A DNA stretch of 64,000 nt from Arthrobacter sp. NtRootA1 (GTDB lineage: Bacteria > Actinomycetota > Actinomycetes > Actinomycetales > Micrococcaceae): assembly GCF_019976975.1 (NCBI RefSeq), contig NZ_AP024630.1, forward strand, positions 868,001-932,000, read 5' to 3'. Below, piece after piece: positions 26,462 through 35,154 of the stretch. The notes under the pieces are model-generated. The model searched no databases. It saw only the letters and a list, made by a program, of their open reading frames with translations, and was not told the origin of the DNA. The position numbers and the translations under genes were made by a program. The stretch's first letter is position 1; each line of letters opens with the position of its first letter.

Positions 26462-27349
26462 ATGGCCCGTTACGAACTGGGCGTCGACCCTTCGGCGCTG
26501 GACGCGATCGACATGCACGTCCATCTGGAAGTGGACAGTTGCGGTCACGGCTCACTCCCGGCAGCGCTGACGGAGGCCTCGGCGAAGTATTTCAAGTCCG
26601 AGGACAGGACGCCGTCACTGGACAGGATCGCGGAGGTGTACCGCGAGCTGAACATGGCCGCCGTCGTCTTCACGGTTGACGCGCGGACCCAGCTCAAGCA
26701 CGAGCCGAACAGCATCCCGGAACTGATTGCGGGTGCAGCACGGAACAATGATGTGTTGATTCCGTTCGGGTCCGTGGATCCGCGAACGGGGGAGGAAGCG
26801 ATCGCGGGGGCGAAGCATCAAGCCGTGGAGCTCGGTGCCCGCGGGTTCAAGTTCCATCCGTCGCTGCAGGGTTTCGATCCGTCCAACGAGCAGTTCTACC
26901 CGTTGTGGGAGACGCTGCAGGAGCTGGGGCTGCCGGCCATTTTCCACACCGGCCAGAACGGTATGGGCGCGGGACTTCCCGGCGGGTACGGAATCAAGCT
27001 GGCCTACTCCAACCCGTTGCTGCTGGACGCTGTTGCCGCGGACTTCCCGGGCCTGCAGATCATCATGGCCCACCCCTCGGTGCCCTGGCAGGATGAAGCG
27101 AACTCAATCGCCACCCACAAGGCGAACGTGTTCATCGACCTCTCCGGCTGGTCGCCCAAGTACTTCCCGGAGTCCCTCGTGAAAGCGTCGAATTCCGTGT
27201 TGCAGGACAAGGTTTTATTCGGCACTGACTTCCCGCTGATCACCCCGCAGAAATGGTTGGGCGCGTTTGCTGACCTGCCTTTGAAGGACGAGGTCCGCCC
27301 GAAGGTCCTCAAGGAAAATGCGGTTCGGCTGCTCGGATTGGGTGGTTGA
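26462..27349 (+). CDS. Amidohydrolase family 2 (amidohydro-rel) hydrolase, CouO-like candidate
   Basis: 295 residues, TIM-barrel metal hydrolase of the Amidohydro_2 family. The HxH site IDMHVHLE is near residue 19, followed by GFKFHPSLQGFDP, 'IIMAHPSVPWQ' and the catalytic Asp in LFGTDFPLI. It sits between an SDR and an acyl-CoA dehydrogenase gene in a cluster that lacks a thiolase. In Rhodococcus p-hydroxycinnamate catabolism an amidohydrolase of this kind (CouO) is proposed to cleave the beta-ketoacyl-CoA. The same role here is inference. Confidence 0.82.
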   Translation: MARYELGVDPSALDAIDMHVHLEVDSCGHGSLPAALTEASAKYFKSEDRTPSLDRIAEVYRELNMAAVVFTVDARTQLKHEPNSIPELIAGAARNNDVLIPFGSVDPRTGEEAIAGAKHQAVELGARGFKFHPSLQGFDPSNEQFYPLWETLQELGLPAIFHTGQNGMGAGLPGGYGIKLAYSNPLLLDAVAADFPGLQIIMAHPSVPWQDEANSIATHKANVFIDLSGWSPKYFPESLVKASNSVLQDKVLFGTDFPLITPQKWLGAFADLPLKDEVRPKVLKENAVRLLGLGG

Positions 27350-27350
27350 C

Positions 27351-28574
27351 ATGAGCACGACCGTCTTGGACCAACGGCTGTATTCTGCGGCGGATTGGTA
27401 TGACGCCGAAGCCCTCCTCACCGCCGAGGAGCGCGCCGTCTTGGCCCAGCTCCGGAACTTCCTGGACGCCGAAGCGAAGCCGTTGCTGGCCGAGTACTGG
27501 GAACGGGGCGAGTTCCCCGAACAACTGGCGCAGCCGCTGATCGATCTTGACTTGATGGAGCCTTTGGACGAGGCCGCACGGGGGATCTACCAGGGGTTCC
27601 GGATCTTCGAACTCGCCCGCACTGACGCTTCGCTGGCTACCTGGTACACGGCCCAAGCCGGGCTGTTCCGGACCGCGATCCGGGTGGGCGCCTCGGAGGA
27701 ACAGCAGCGCGAGTGGATGCCCCGGGTTGTGGATTTCTCGCTCAAGGGTGTGTTCTCGTTGACCGAACCGGAACACGGCTCGGACATCGCCGGCGGGCTC
27801 TCCACCACCGCACGCTATGAAGCAGGCGTTGCAGGAGAGGCCGGCGGTACAGGGGCCGACGGCGGAACCTGGGTCCTCGACGGCGCCAAGCGGTGGATCG
27901 GGGGCGCCTCAACGGCCGATGTGCTGTGCGTGTTCGCCCGGGACGTCGCCGACGGGCAGGTCAAAGCGTTTCTCGTGGACCGGCAGGCTGCCGGCGTGAG
28001 GCTTGAGAAGATCCACGGCAAGACTTCTTTGCGGATGATGCAGAACGCGCATATCACCCTGAACGGCGTGAGGGTCCCGGAGGCCATGCGCCTGCACAAC
28101 GTGAACTCGTTCAAAGACGTTGCAGCGATGCTCCGGGCCATGCGCTCGGACGTTGCGTGGATCGCCACGGGCATCCAAGCCGGTGCTTTCGAAGCCGCGC
28201 TTGCCTACGTCAAGGAACGCCAACAATTCGGCCGTTCGCTGGGCTCATTCCAGTTAATCCAGGAGAAACTTGCCCGGATGCTCGGCAACATCACCGCGTC
28301 TCTCTCGCTGGTGGTGAGGCTGACCGAACAGCAGGGCTGGGGCATCTACCGGGACCAGGACTCCGCGCTGGCAAAGATGCAGACCAGCCTGATGATGCGC
28401 GAAACCGTCGCCCTGGCACGCGAAGTGGTGGGCGGCAACGGCATCACGCTCGCCGCCGACGTCGCGCGTTTCCACGCAGACGCCGAAGCCGTCTACTCGT
28501 ACGAGGGCACCCACGAAATCAACGCCCTCATCATCGGCCGCGCCCTCACCGGCGACAGTGCCTTCACCCGCTAA
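27351..28574 (+). CDS. Acyl-CoA dehydrogenase
   Basis: 407 residues from ATG 27351, 1 bp after the amidohydrolase stop. Three-domain ACAD: N-terminal helices, 'FSLTEPEHGSDIAGGLSTTA' (FAD/substrate signature), the middle beta domain with 'KRWIGGASTADVLCVFAR', and the C-terminal helices with 'AYVKERQQFGRSLGSFQLIQ' and 'VGGNGITLAADVARFHADAE' plus 'YEGTHEINALIIGRAL', where the Glu is the expected base. The style is glutaryl-CoA-dehydrogenase-like. It would desaturate an acyl-CoA side chain. Confidence 0.92.
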   Translation: MSTTVLDQRLYSAADWYDAEALLTAEERAVLAQLRNFLDAEAKPLLAEYWERGEFPEQLAQPLIDLDLMEPLDEAARGIYQGFRIFELARTDASLATWYTAQAGLFRTAIRVGASEEQQREWMPRVVDFSLKGVFSLTEPEHGSDIAGGLSTTARYEAGVAGEAGGTGADGGTWVLDGAKRWIGGASTADVLCVFARDVADGQVKAFLVDRQAAGVRLEKIHGKTSLRMMQNAHITLNGVRVPEAMRLHNVNSFKDVAAMLRAMRSDVAWIATGIQAGAFEAALAYVKERQQFGRSLGSFQLIQEKLARMLGNITASLSLVVRLTEQQGWGIYRDQDSALAKMQTSLMMRETVALAREVVGGNGITLAADVARFHADAEAVYSYEGTHEINALIIGRALTGDSAFTR

Positions 28575-28603
28575 ACCAAAACACAACTATCAGGAGGCAA
28601 CCG

Positions 28604-29059
28604 ATGCCCAACCTCGTCGTCGATTTCGACACCCTGCTCACCATGTCCGGCAAGGACCTCGGCACCACCGACTACCGCGAAATCACCCAGCAACAGATCA
28701 ACCTGTTCGCTGACGCCACTGACGACCAGCAGTGGATCCACACCGATCCCGAACGCGCCAAGGACGGCCCTTTCGGTGCCCCCATCGCGCACGGCTTCCT
28801 CACCTTGTCCCTCATCATCCCATTCTGGGGTGAGCTGTTCGACGTCGACGGTGTCACCACCAAGGTCAACTACGGTCTGGACAAAGTCCGCTTCACTTCG
28901 CCGGTCAAGGTCGGTTCCAAGGTCCGTATGAACGGCACCATCGCCGACGTCACCGAAGTCAAAGGCGGCGCCCAGATCAAGGTCAGCGCCACCATCGAAA
29001 TCGAAGGCCAGGAGCGCCCCGCCGTCGTGGCCGAATTCCTCGCACGCTTCTACAAATAA
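28604..29059 (+). CDS. MaoC family enoyl-CoA hydratase/dehydratase
   Basis: 151 residues from ATG 28604 with CAGGAGG 7 bases upstream. The hot-dog fold shows the hydratase-2 motif 'FADATDDQQWIHTDPERAKDGPFGAPIAHGFLTLSL' region (residues ~31-66) with Asp and His of the catalytic pair. It hydrates an enoyl-CoA to the beta-hydroxyacyl-CoA that the SDR protein of the same operon would oxidise. Confidence 0.92.
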   Translation: MPNLVVDFDTLLTMSGKDLGTTDYREITQQQINLFADATDDQQWIHTDPERAKDGPFGAPIAHGFLTLSLIIPFWGELFDVDGVTTKVNYGLDKVRFTSPVKVGSKVRMNGTIADVTEVKGGAQIKVSATIEIEGQERPAVVAEFLARFYK

Positions 29060-29102
29060 GCAAAAGCACCACACCAAATCCCTCCTCTCCCAAGGAACAG
29101 CC

Positions 29103-30428
29103 ATGTCAGGACACACTGCACTCGCAACTGCGAGCACGGCCGCGAAGCGTAAAGAAGCGCGTACGGTCATCTTGTCCAGCTATCTGGGCAGCACCATCGA
29201 GTTCTACGACTTCCTGCTGTACGCCACCGCCGCGGCGGTCGCCTTCCCCAAAGTGTTCTTTGCCGGTACAGACGAATGGGTGGGCGTCGTAGCCGCCTAC
29301 GCCACTTTCGCTGCAGGATACGTTGCACGGCCCCTGGGCGGCATCATCTTCGGCCACTTCGGTGACCGCATCGGCCGCAAGGGAATGCTGATCGTTTCCA
29401 TGGCGATGATGGGCATTGCGTCCACCTTGATCGGTTTGATTCCCGGGGCCAACGTCATCGGTCCCTGGGGCGCCGTGCTCCTCGTGGTCCTGCGCGTCTG
29501 CCAGGGCATTGCGGTCGGAGGCGAATGGGGTGGCGCCGCGTTGATGGCGCTGGAACATTCCGACCCCAAGCGGCGCGGCTTCGCGGCATCGTTCGTGAAC
29601 GCAGGAGCGCCAACAGGGGCCGTCCTCGGCACCGTCGTCATGGGCATCTTTTCCGCCCTTCCTCAGGACGCGTTCCTCGCGTGGGGCTGGCGTGTGCCGT
29701 TCCTCCTGTCCTTCGTGCTCCTGATCGTTGGCATGTTTGTCAGGCTGCGTGTTTCCGAAAGCCCGATCTTCGCCGAAGCCGTCGCCAAGGAAAGCGCCCA
29801 GGGCACCAAGCGTAAAATCCCTCTGCTGGAAGTGCTGCGGCGTCCCAAGGCGCTGATCATGATCATGTTTGCCGGCGCCGCAGGATTCGGCTTGCAAGTA
29901 GTACTGCCCACATTCTCCGTGACCTACGCGGTCTCCAAGGGCGCACCGCAGCAGGGCGTGCTCTATGCCTTCGCGGGAGCCTCGGCCATCTCCATCCTTT
30001 TCGTCCTACTGGGCGGAAGATTGTCCGATCGCTTCGGACGCCGCCCGATCATGGTCACCGGACTGGCCCTGTTCATCCTGTACCTGTTCCCGATGTTCGG
30101 AATGCTCAGCTCCGGCAACATCGCATTGATCTTCCTTGCATTCACCGTGGCACTCATCCTGCACTCATCCCTCTATGGACCCCTTGCTGCGTTTGTGTCC
30201 GAGCAGTTCGGTACCACCAACCGCTACACCGGTGCAGCCGTCGGTTACCAGCTCGCCACCCTGATCGGCGCTGGCTTCACGCCCGGCATCGTTGCGGGCC
30301 TCTACAAGGATTCCGGCCAGAGCATCATCCCTGTGGTGGTATTCCTGTCTGCCATGTCAGTGGTGTCGATTGTCTTCATCCTGCTCACGCGAGAGTCTAA
30401 GAACAACGACCTTTCTTCGGTCAGTTAG
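29103..30428 (+). CDS. MFS transporter, metabolite:H+ symporter (MHS) family
   Basis: 441 residues, 12 TM segments, AAGGAACAG before the ATG. 'GSTIEFYDFLLYATAAA' in TM1, 'GHFGDRIGRKGMLI' (MFS motif A) and 'RVCQGIAVGGEWGGAALMALEH' are MHS hallmarks (shikimate/ketoglutarate/betaine transporter group). Its place between the MaoC and CoA ligase genes points to uptake of the carboxylic acid the operon degrades. Confidence 0.92.
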   Translation: MSGHTALATASTAAKRKEARTVILSSYLGSTIEFYDFLLYATAAAVAFPKVFFAGTDEWVGVVAAYATFAAGYVARPLGGIIFGHFGDRIGRKGMLIVSMAMMGIASTLIGLIPGANVIGPWGAVLLVVLRVCQGIAVGGEWGGAALMALEHSDPKRRGFAASFVNAGAPTGAVLGTVVMGIFSALPQDAFLAWGWRVPFLLSFVLLIVGMFVRLRVSESPIFAEAVAKESAQGTKRKIPLLEVLRRPKALIMIMFAGAAGFGLQVVLPTFSVTYAVSKGAPQQGVLYAFAGASAISILFVLLGGRLSDRFGRRPIMVTGLALFILYLFPMFGMLSSGNIALIFLAFTVALILHSSLYGPLAAFVSEQFGTTNRYTGAAVGYQLATLIGAGFTPGIVAGLYKDSGQSIIPVVVFLSAMSVVSIVFILLTRESKNNDLSSVS

Positions 30429-30440
30429 GAGTACTGCACC

Positions 30441-31991
30441 ATGGACAACAACGGAGTTGGATCCTGGCTGCACCGGCGCCGTGCCAAGTCGGGCCCCAAA
30501 GCGGCTCTGGTCTCAGGCAGCCAGGCACTGAGCTATGCCGACCTCGCCAACCGTACGGACCGCTTGGCCAACGCTCTTGTTGCCAGGGGCGTGGCCAAGG
30601 GGGACCGCGTGGCCTACCTCGGCGAGAACCACCCCTCCTTTGTGGAGACCTTCTTTGCCTGCGGACTGGTCGGTGCGATCTTCGTTCCCTTGAACACACG
30701 CCTCACCGCCCCTGAGCTCCAGTTCCAGCTGCAGGATTCGGGGGCGCGTCTTTTGATCAGCGCAGCGTCGCTGGAAGCCGTAGCCGCGGCGTCCGTGGTG
30801 GACACTGCCGTCACACACCGCTTTGTGGTGGCGCCCGACGGCGGTTCGGAAGGTTCCGCCGTTAAGCTGCCATCCGGCGTCGAGCACTATGGCGAGGTGA
30901 TTGACGCGGCAGCTGCGACGCCGCTGGATGTGGCCGTGACTTTGGACGACGGCGCCATGATTCTCTACACCTCGGGCACCACGGGCAAGCCGAAAGGTGC
31001 ACTGCTGACGCACGGCAATATCACGTGGAACTGCATCAACACCGTGGTGGACATGGACCTCAACCGGGACGACGTCGCGCTCATGATTTCCCCTCTCTTC
31101 CACGTAGCCTCCCTGGACATGGGTCTGCTGCCCATGCTCCTCAAAGGCGCCACGGTGCTACTCGAGACCAAGTTCGACGCCGGTCGCGTCCTCAAGCTGA
31201 TCGGGCAGCACAAAGTCACTACCCTCAATGGGGTCCCCACCACCTTCCAGATGCTCTGCGACCATCCGGAATGGTCGACGGCGGATCTCAGCTCCCTGGA
31301 CAAGCTCACCTGTGGTGGTTCCGCTGTTCCGCAGAGGGTACTGGACGCCTATGAAGAGCGGGGCATTGGCTTCACGAGTTGCTACGGCATGACCGAGACA
31401 GCTCCCGGCGCCACGATGCTGCCAGTCTCCAGATCGCAGGAGAAGGCCGGTTCCGCAGGCCTGCCGCACTTCTTCACCGATGTGCGGATTGCGGATCCGA
31501 TCGGTGGGCTCGCTCCGGCTGGGGCCGTGGGAGAGATCCAGATTTCGGGGCCCAACGTCATCAAGGAGTACTGGAACAGGCCTGAGGCAACGGCTGACAG
31601 CTATGCGGGTTCGTCCTGGTTCCGGTCCGGCGATATGGGTTTCCAGGACGACGAAGGTTTCTTGTTCGTCTCGGACCGCATCAAGGACATGATCATTTCC
31701 GGTGGAGAGAACATTTATCCAGCCGAAGTGGAAGCTCTGATCGCTGAACTTCCGGAGGTGCGGAGTGTTGCCGTCATTGGCGTTGCCGATGACAAGTGGG
31801 GGGAGGTTCCGCGAGCCATCGTGACACTGCTCGAAGGTGCTTCCCTGACAGAGGAACAGCTGCGCTCGTATTTGGAAGGCCGGCTTGCCCGCTACAAGAT
31901 CCCCAAGTCCGTGGTTTTCGTTGAGGAAATGCCAAGGACTGCCAGCGGGAAGATCCGCAAGGCCGAACTCAGGAAACAGTTCGCGTCCTGA
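30441..31991 (+). CDS. Acyl-CoA synthetase (AMP-forming acid-CoA ligase)
   Basis: 516 residues. The P-loop motif LYTSGTTGKPKGALLTHGN is near residues 174-192. Also present are SCYGMTET (A5), 'SSWFRSGDMGFQDDEGFLFVSDRIKDMI' (A7-A8) and the adenylation Lys in PRTASGKIRKAEL near the C-terminus. It activates a carboxylic acid to its CoA thioester. It is last in the operon, 12 bp after the transporter, and is followed by a strong terminator. The style resembles hydroxycinnamoyl-CoA synthetases and medium-chain ligases; the substrate is not proven. Confidence 0.92.
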   Translation: MDNNGVGSWLHRRRAKSGPKAALVSGSQALSYADLANRTDRLANALVARGVAKGDRVAYLGENHPSFVETFFACGLVGAIFVPLNTRLTAPELQFQLQDSGARLLISAASLEAVAAASVVDTAVTHRFVVAPDGGSEGSAVKLPSGVEHYGEVIDAAAATPLDVAVTLDDGAMILYTSGTTGKPKGALLTHGNITWNCINTVVDMDLNRDDVALMISPLFHVASLDMGLLPMLLKGATVLLETKFDAGRVLKLIGQHKVTTLNGVPTTFQMLCDHPEWSTADLSSLDKLTCGGSAVPQRVLDAYEERGIGFTSCYGMTETAPGATMLPVSRSQEKAGSAGLPHFFTDVRIADPIGGLAPAGAVGEIQISGPNVIKEYWNRPEATADSYAGSSWFRSGDMGFQDDEGFLFVSDRIKDMIISGGENIYPAEVEALIAELPEVRSVAVIGVADDKWGEVPRAIVTLLEGASLTEEQLRSYLEGRLARYKIPKSVVFVEEMPRTASGKIRKAELRKQFAS

Positions 31992-32016
31992 CCCGTTCGG
32001 GGCGTTCTACTACATA

Positions 32017-32067
32017 AGGTTCGACGGCGACGGTTGGATAGTGCCGCCGTCGAACCTCGAGGGGTTT
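32017..32067 (+). terminator. Terminator of the CoA-thioester catabolic operon
   Basis: A perfect 13-bp stem AGGTTCGACGGCG (32017-32029) with CGCCGTCGAACCT (32045-32057), 15-base loop, is followed by CGAGGGGTTTT. It begins 25 bp after the ligase stop. Confidence 0.8.
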
Positions 32068-32158
32068 TATGTGAGAGAGCATGCCTCAAAATCGGGGGCG
32101 TATGTGAGAGAACGTCGCCGCAAAAGGGTTGGTATGTGAGAGAGGGATTGGGCCGAAA
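32061..32158 (+). repeat. Three degenerate tandem units carrying TATGTGAGAGA
   Basis: TATGTGAGAG occurs at 32068, 32101 and 32133, spaced 33 and 32 bases, each preceded by a G-run (GGGG, GGGGG, GGG) and followed by a purine-rich stretch. The first unit begins in the terminator tail. Every unit contains ATGTGA, a start codon directly followed by a stop. No gene is seen here; the downstream neighbour is the DUF805 gene. Confidence 0.6.
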
Positions 32159-32298
32159 TAATCCGTCAACGGGCTAAATCCCGGTTAATTTTGTCCATCG
32201 ACCTGCATAAATACCGCGGAGACCACTACGATGAGCAACGACTCTTCACAGAGTTTAGGTCTCATTGCATTATTCACACCTAACCCCGGGGGAACACC

Positions 32299-32793
32299 TT
32301 GAGTTACCAGCAACAGCCACAGCACACCCAGCCGTATGGCGCACAGACCGGCGAACCGCCGCTGTGGGCCCCTTACTATGGCGCACCAATCGGCGCCGCC
32401 GTAAAGCGTTTCTTCAAGAAGTACACCGCCTTCACCGGCCGTGCGAGCCGCAGCGAGTACTGGTGGGTGGCCCTCGCGTTGGGTGTCATCGGCTTTGTAC
32501 TGCAGCTCCTTACTGGCATCCTCGGTGCTGCAGGTTCTACGGTCTCGGCAAACGGAACGGCAGTTCCCGGCCCGGGCGCAGTTGTCGGGCTTATTTTGAT
32601 CTTTGCGTTCTACCTGGCCGTACTCATTCCGTCCATTTCGTTGCTGGTCCGTCGTCTGCACGATGGCAACTTCAGCGGCTGGCTCGCCTTGCTCGGCCTC
32701 ATTCCGTTCGTTGGCGGACTTGCAATTCTGGTTCTCGCTCTCCTGCCGTCCAACCCGGCCGGCCAGCGCTTCGACCAGCCCAGCGCTGTCTAG
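32299..32793 (+). CDS. DUF805 domain-containing membrane protein
   Basis: 164 residues with a TTG start after GGGGG. A Gln/Pro-rich cytoplasmic N-terminus (~1-30) precedes the DUF805 core: 'FTGRASRSEYWWVAL', a TM pair, and 'LVRRLHDGNFSGWLALLGLIP' with the conserved RRLHD motif. About four TM segments are expected. Function is unknown. It is monocistronic, bounded by strong terminators on both sides. Confidence 0.88.
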   Translation: MSYQQQPQHTQPYGAQTGEPPLWAPYYGAPIGAAVKRFFKKYTAFTGRASRSEYWWVALALGVIGFVLQLLTGILGAAGSTVSANGTAVPGPGAVVGLILIFAFYLAVLIPSISLLVRRLHDGNFSGWLALLGLIPFVGGLAILVLALLPSNPAGQRFDQPSAV

Positions 32794-32805
32794 CAATCCA
32801 CGCAC

Positions 32806-32848
32806 CACGTAAAAGGGGCGGCACGCCAAGTGCCGCCCCTTTTACGTG
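32806..32848. terminator. Strong bidirectional terminator after the DUF805 gene
   Basis: A perfect 19-bp stem (32806-32824 with 32830-32848) closes a GCCAA loop. The stem itself contains AAAAGGGG/CCCCTTTT, giving U-runs in both directions. It begins 13 bp after the DUF805 stop codon. Confidence 0.9.
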
Positions 32849-32915
32849 CCCGGCGAACCACTCCATGGAATGCTGTGGAGTGATGCGGACCAATCCCCAA
32901 CGACGAGGAGTTCCC

Positions 32916-34133
32916 GTGACCGGTGATACCAAACCGAAAAGCATCAAGCGCTGCGCCGTCATTGGCGGCGGAATCATCGGCGTGGCTGTGGCCCGGGAAT
33001 TGGCCAACAAACTCGACGGCGTCCAGGTCACCGTCTACGAGAAGGAAGACCAGCTCGCCAAGCACCAGACCGGCCACAACTCCGGCGTAGTCCACGCTGG
33101 CCTGTACTACGAGCCCGGCGGGTTGAAGGCAACGCTCTGCCGCCGGGGAGTTGCCCTGCTTCAGGAATTCTGCGCCGCCAAAGATCTGCCGTACGAGGCC
33201 TGTGGCAAGTTGGTGATCGCCCAGACCCCCGAAGAATCGAAGCGACTGGAGAACATCTTCGCGCGGGCAACGGCCAATGGGGTGCCGGGCGCACGCATGC
33301 TGCGGGGTGACCAAATACGCGAGGTGGAGCCGAACGCCGTCGGGCTTTCTGCCTTGCACTCGCCGGAAACGGCGATCGTGGACTACACGGCTGTCACCAA
33401 TGCGCTCGCCGACGACGTCCGTCAAGCGGGCGGGCAGATCCGGCTTGGGCAGGAAGTCACCTCACTGGAACAGCAGGGGAGCGGCGTCGTGGTCCACACG
33501 AAGGCCGGGGGCGAACACTACGATCTTGTGGTGGCCTGCGCCGGCCTTCAATCGGACCGGTTGGCGAAAGCCACTGGAGAACCTGCAACGCCGCGCATCG
33601 TCCCGTTCTTTGGGCAGTACTTCCTCCTCGGCAAGGAAACCCGCACAAAAGTCAGGGGCTTGATTTATCCGGTGCCGGACCCCAAGCATCCGTTCCTTGG
33701 AGTGCACCTGACCAAAAGGATCGACGGCGAAATGATGCTGGGCCCCAACGCATTCATCTCGTTCGGACGCGAGGCCTATTCCTGGAAGGACATCGATGTG
33801 CGCGACGTCCTGAATTACACATTGTTTCCTGGCTTCTGGAATTTTGCCCGTCAGAATGTGCCCTCGGCTGTCCGCGAATTCCAGACCGTGGTCAGTAGGA
33901 AGAAGTTCATTCAGGAGGCCGTACGCTTTGTCCCGTCGTTGGAGGGTGCAACTATTCTTCCTGGCACGCGAGGCGTCCGCGCACAGGCCATGAACGCTGA
34001 CGGTTCCTTGGTGGATGATTTTGTGATTTCACGACGCCGGAACACGGTTTTGGTGCGGAATGCACCGTCGCCGGGGGCTACGTCGTCGATGGCGATTGCG
34101 GAGTACGTCGTGCAGCAGGCCCTGCAGGACTAA
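32916..34133 (+). CDS. lhgO: L-2-hydroxyglutarate oxidase (FAD-dependent, DAO family)
   Basis: 405 residues from GTG 32916, 5 bases after GAGGAG; a much longer open frame upstream runs through the DUF805 gene and is not coding. The Rossmann FAD motif CAVIGGGIIGVAVARELA is near residues 11-28. 'HQTGHNSGVVHAGLYYEPGGLKA' (residues ~49-71) is the LhgO/L2HGDH signature. 'GLQSDRLAK' and 'IRPSLEG'-like 'VRFVPSLEGATILPGTRGVRAQ' follow. It oxidises L-2-hydroxyglutarate to 2-oxoglutarate, passing electrons to the membrane quinone pool or O2. It stands alone. Confidence 0.9.
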   Translation: MTGDTKPKSIKRCAVIGGGIIGVAVARELANKLDGVQVTVYEKEDQLAKHQTGHNSGVVHAGLYYEPGGLKATLCRRGVALLQEFCAAKDLPYEACGKLVIAQTPEESKRLENIFARATANGVPGARMLRGDQIREVEPNAVGLSALHSPETAIVDYTAVTNALADDVRQAGGQIRLGQEVTSLEQQGSGVVVHTKAGGEHYDLVVACAGLQSDRLAKATGEPATPRIVPFFGQYFLLGKETRTKVRGLIYPVPDPKHPFLGVHLTKRIDGEMMLGPNAFISFGREAYSWKDIDVRDVLNYTLFPGFWNFARQNVPSAVREFQTVVSRKKFIQEAVRFVPSLEGATILPGTRGVRAQAMNADGSLVDDFVISRRRNTVLVRNAPSPGATSSMAIAEYVVQQALQD

Positions 34134-34557
34134 GTGCAGAAGTTAACAAGCCCGTGACGCTGCAGAAACCGGCCCCACATGACTGCTGGATACCTTTGCC
34201 GCATGAAAGCATCCTGGTTGGCTAGGCAAGGCGCGAAGATTGGCTCCAAGATCGGCCAATGGATTGAGGCCGCATACGTCCTGGATTGTGTGGAACCGGC
34301 AACGGATCCTGGGGACCGAGAGGGTCACGGGCGGCCAGCCGATTGGACGTGGTTGCCGGCGCTAAGCGGAGTTAGGGTCGCCAGTGCGCAGGCCATTCAA
34401 TCCCACTCGGGAATGGCCCGCCGTAACCCCTAAAGGTTGGCTTGAAAGCTGCTGAATGTTGTTTTGGGCACACTTTTCGTCCAATGCGGATGCTATGCCC
34501 TAAACTGCTTCACTGAGGTGCCTGAAATGGCACTATGCAGCAACGAAAGCGAACCCA
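34134..34557. other. Spacer without a convincing gene
   Basis: 424 bp between lhgO and the DUF4193 gene. An 84-codon rightward frame (34179-34433) exists but has no ribosome site and no recognisable domain. The region has uneven composition and probably holds the DUF4193 promoter near its right end (TTTTGGGCACACTTTTCG, TATGCCCTAA). Confidence 0.45.
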
Positions 34558-34860
34558 ATGGCTACTGATTACGACGCGCCCCGCAAGACAGAAGAAGAGA
34601 CTCCCGCGGACTCGCTTGAGGCTCTTCAGGCGTCCCGCGGCACCGGTGCCCAGACTGCAGTCATCGACATCGACGAAAACGACACAGCGGAAGGCATCGA
34701 CCTCCCGGGCGCCGATCTTTCCGGTGAAGAACTGACCGTTGTGGTGGTACCTGAACAGTCTGACGAATTCACGTGTTCTTCCTGCTTCCTGGTCCGCCAT
34801 AGGTCTCAGGTTGCCCTGGAAAAGAACGGCCTTAAGTTCTGCAAGGACTGCGAGGGCTAA
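34558..34860 (+). CDS. DUF4193 family protein
   Basis: 100 residues, acidic. The N-terminus starts ATDYDAPRKTEEET, and the C-terminus has a zinc-ribbon-like CSSC...CKDC pair (FTCSSCFLVRHRSQ and FCKDCEG). This pattern is the actinobacterial DUF4193 family, small abundant proteins of unknown function. It is followed by a terminator. Confidence 0.88.
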   Translation: MATDYDAPRKTEEETPADSLEALQASRGTGAQTAVIDIDENDTAEGIDLPGADLSGEELTVVVVPEQSDEFTCSSCFLVRHRSQVALEKNGLKFCKDCEG

Positions 34861-34882
34861 TCCCGGGTACTGCAAAACGTTC

Positions 34883-34921
34883 AAGCCCCGTCAGGCCAAT
34901 GAATGGCCGGATGGGGCTTTT
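34883..34921 (+). terminator. Terminator after the DUF4193 gene
   Basis: AAGCCCC-GTCA-GGCCA pairs with TGGCC-GGAT-GGGGCTT around loop ATGAA, followed by TT. It begins 23 bp after the stop codon. Confidence 0.75.
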
Positions 34922-35154
34922 GCGTGTCCGCAACTCTTTGTAACGCCCAGGTGTCGTTATCTTCGATTACGAACCCGTGCACGAACACCCACAATCTGGT
35001 CCGTGAAAAGGCGTAAAACCCCGCTTCCATGACTCTCCCGTGACCACCCCGTAGTCGTTTTAACGGTTGTGCGCCGAAGCGGCCACAACCCATCCAAACA
35101 CCCAAGTCGCTCCTACTGTTGAAGTATCAACTTCGCCTGAAGGGGGCACAAAAA

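Noticed and set aside
32101..32140. TATGTGAGAG repeats read as a CRISPR-like array
   Set aside because: Only three short degenerate units with a 32-33 bp period; no 25-40 bp conserved repeat, no spacers of even length and no cas genes.
32265..32915. Long N-terminal extension of the L-2-hydroxyglutarate oxidase frame
   Set aside because: It runs through the DUF805 gene and a strong terminator in another frame; the GTG at 32916 has a proper ribosome site.
34179..34433. 84-codon rightward frame in the lhgO/DUF4193 gap
   Set aside because: No ribosome site, no domain, and composition unlike neighbouring genes.
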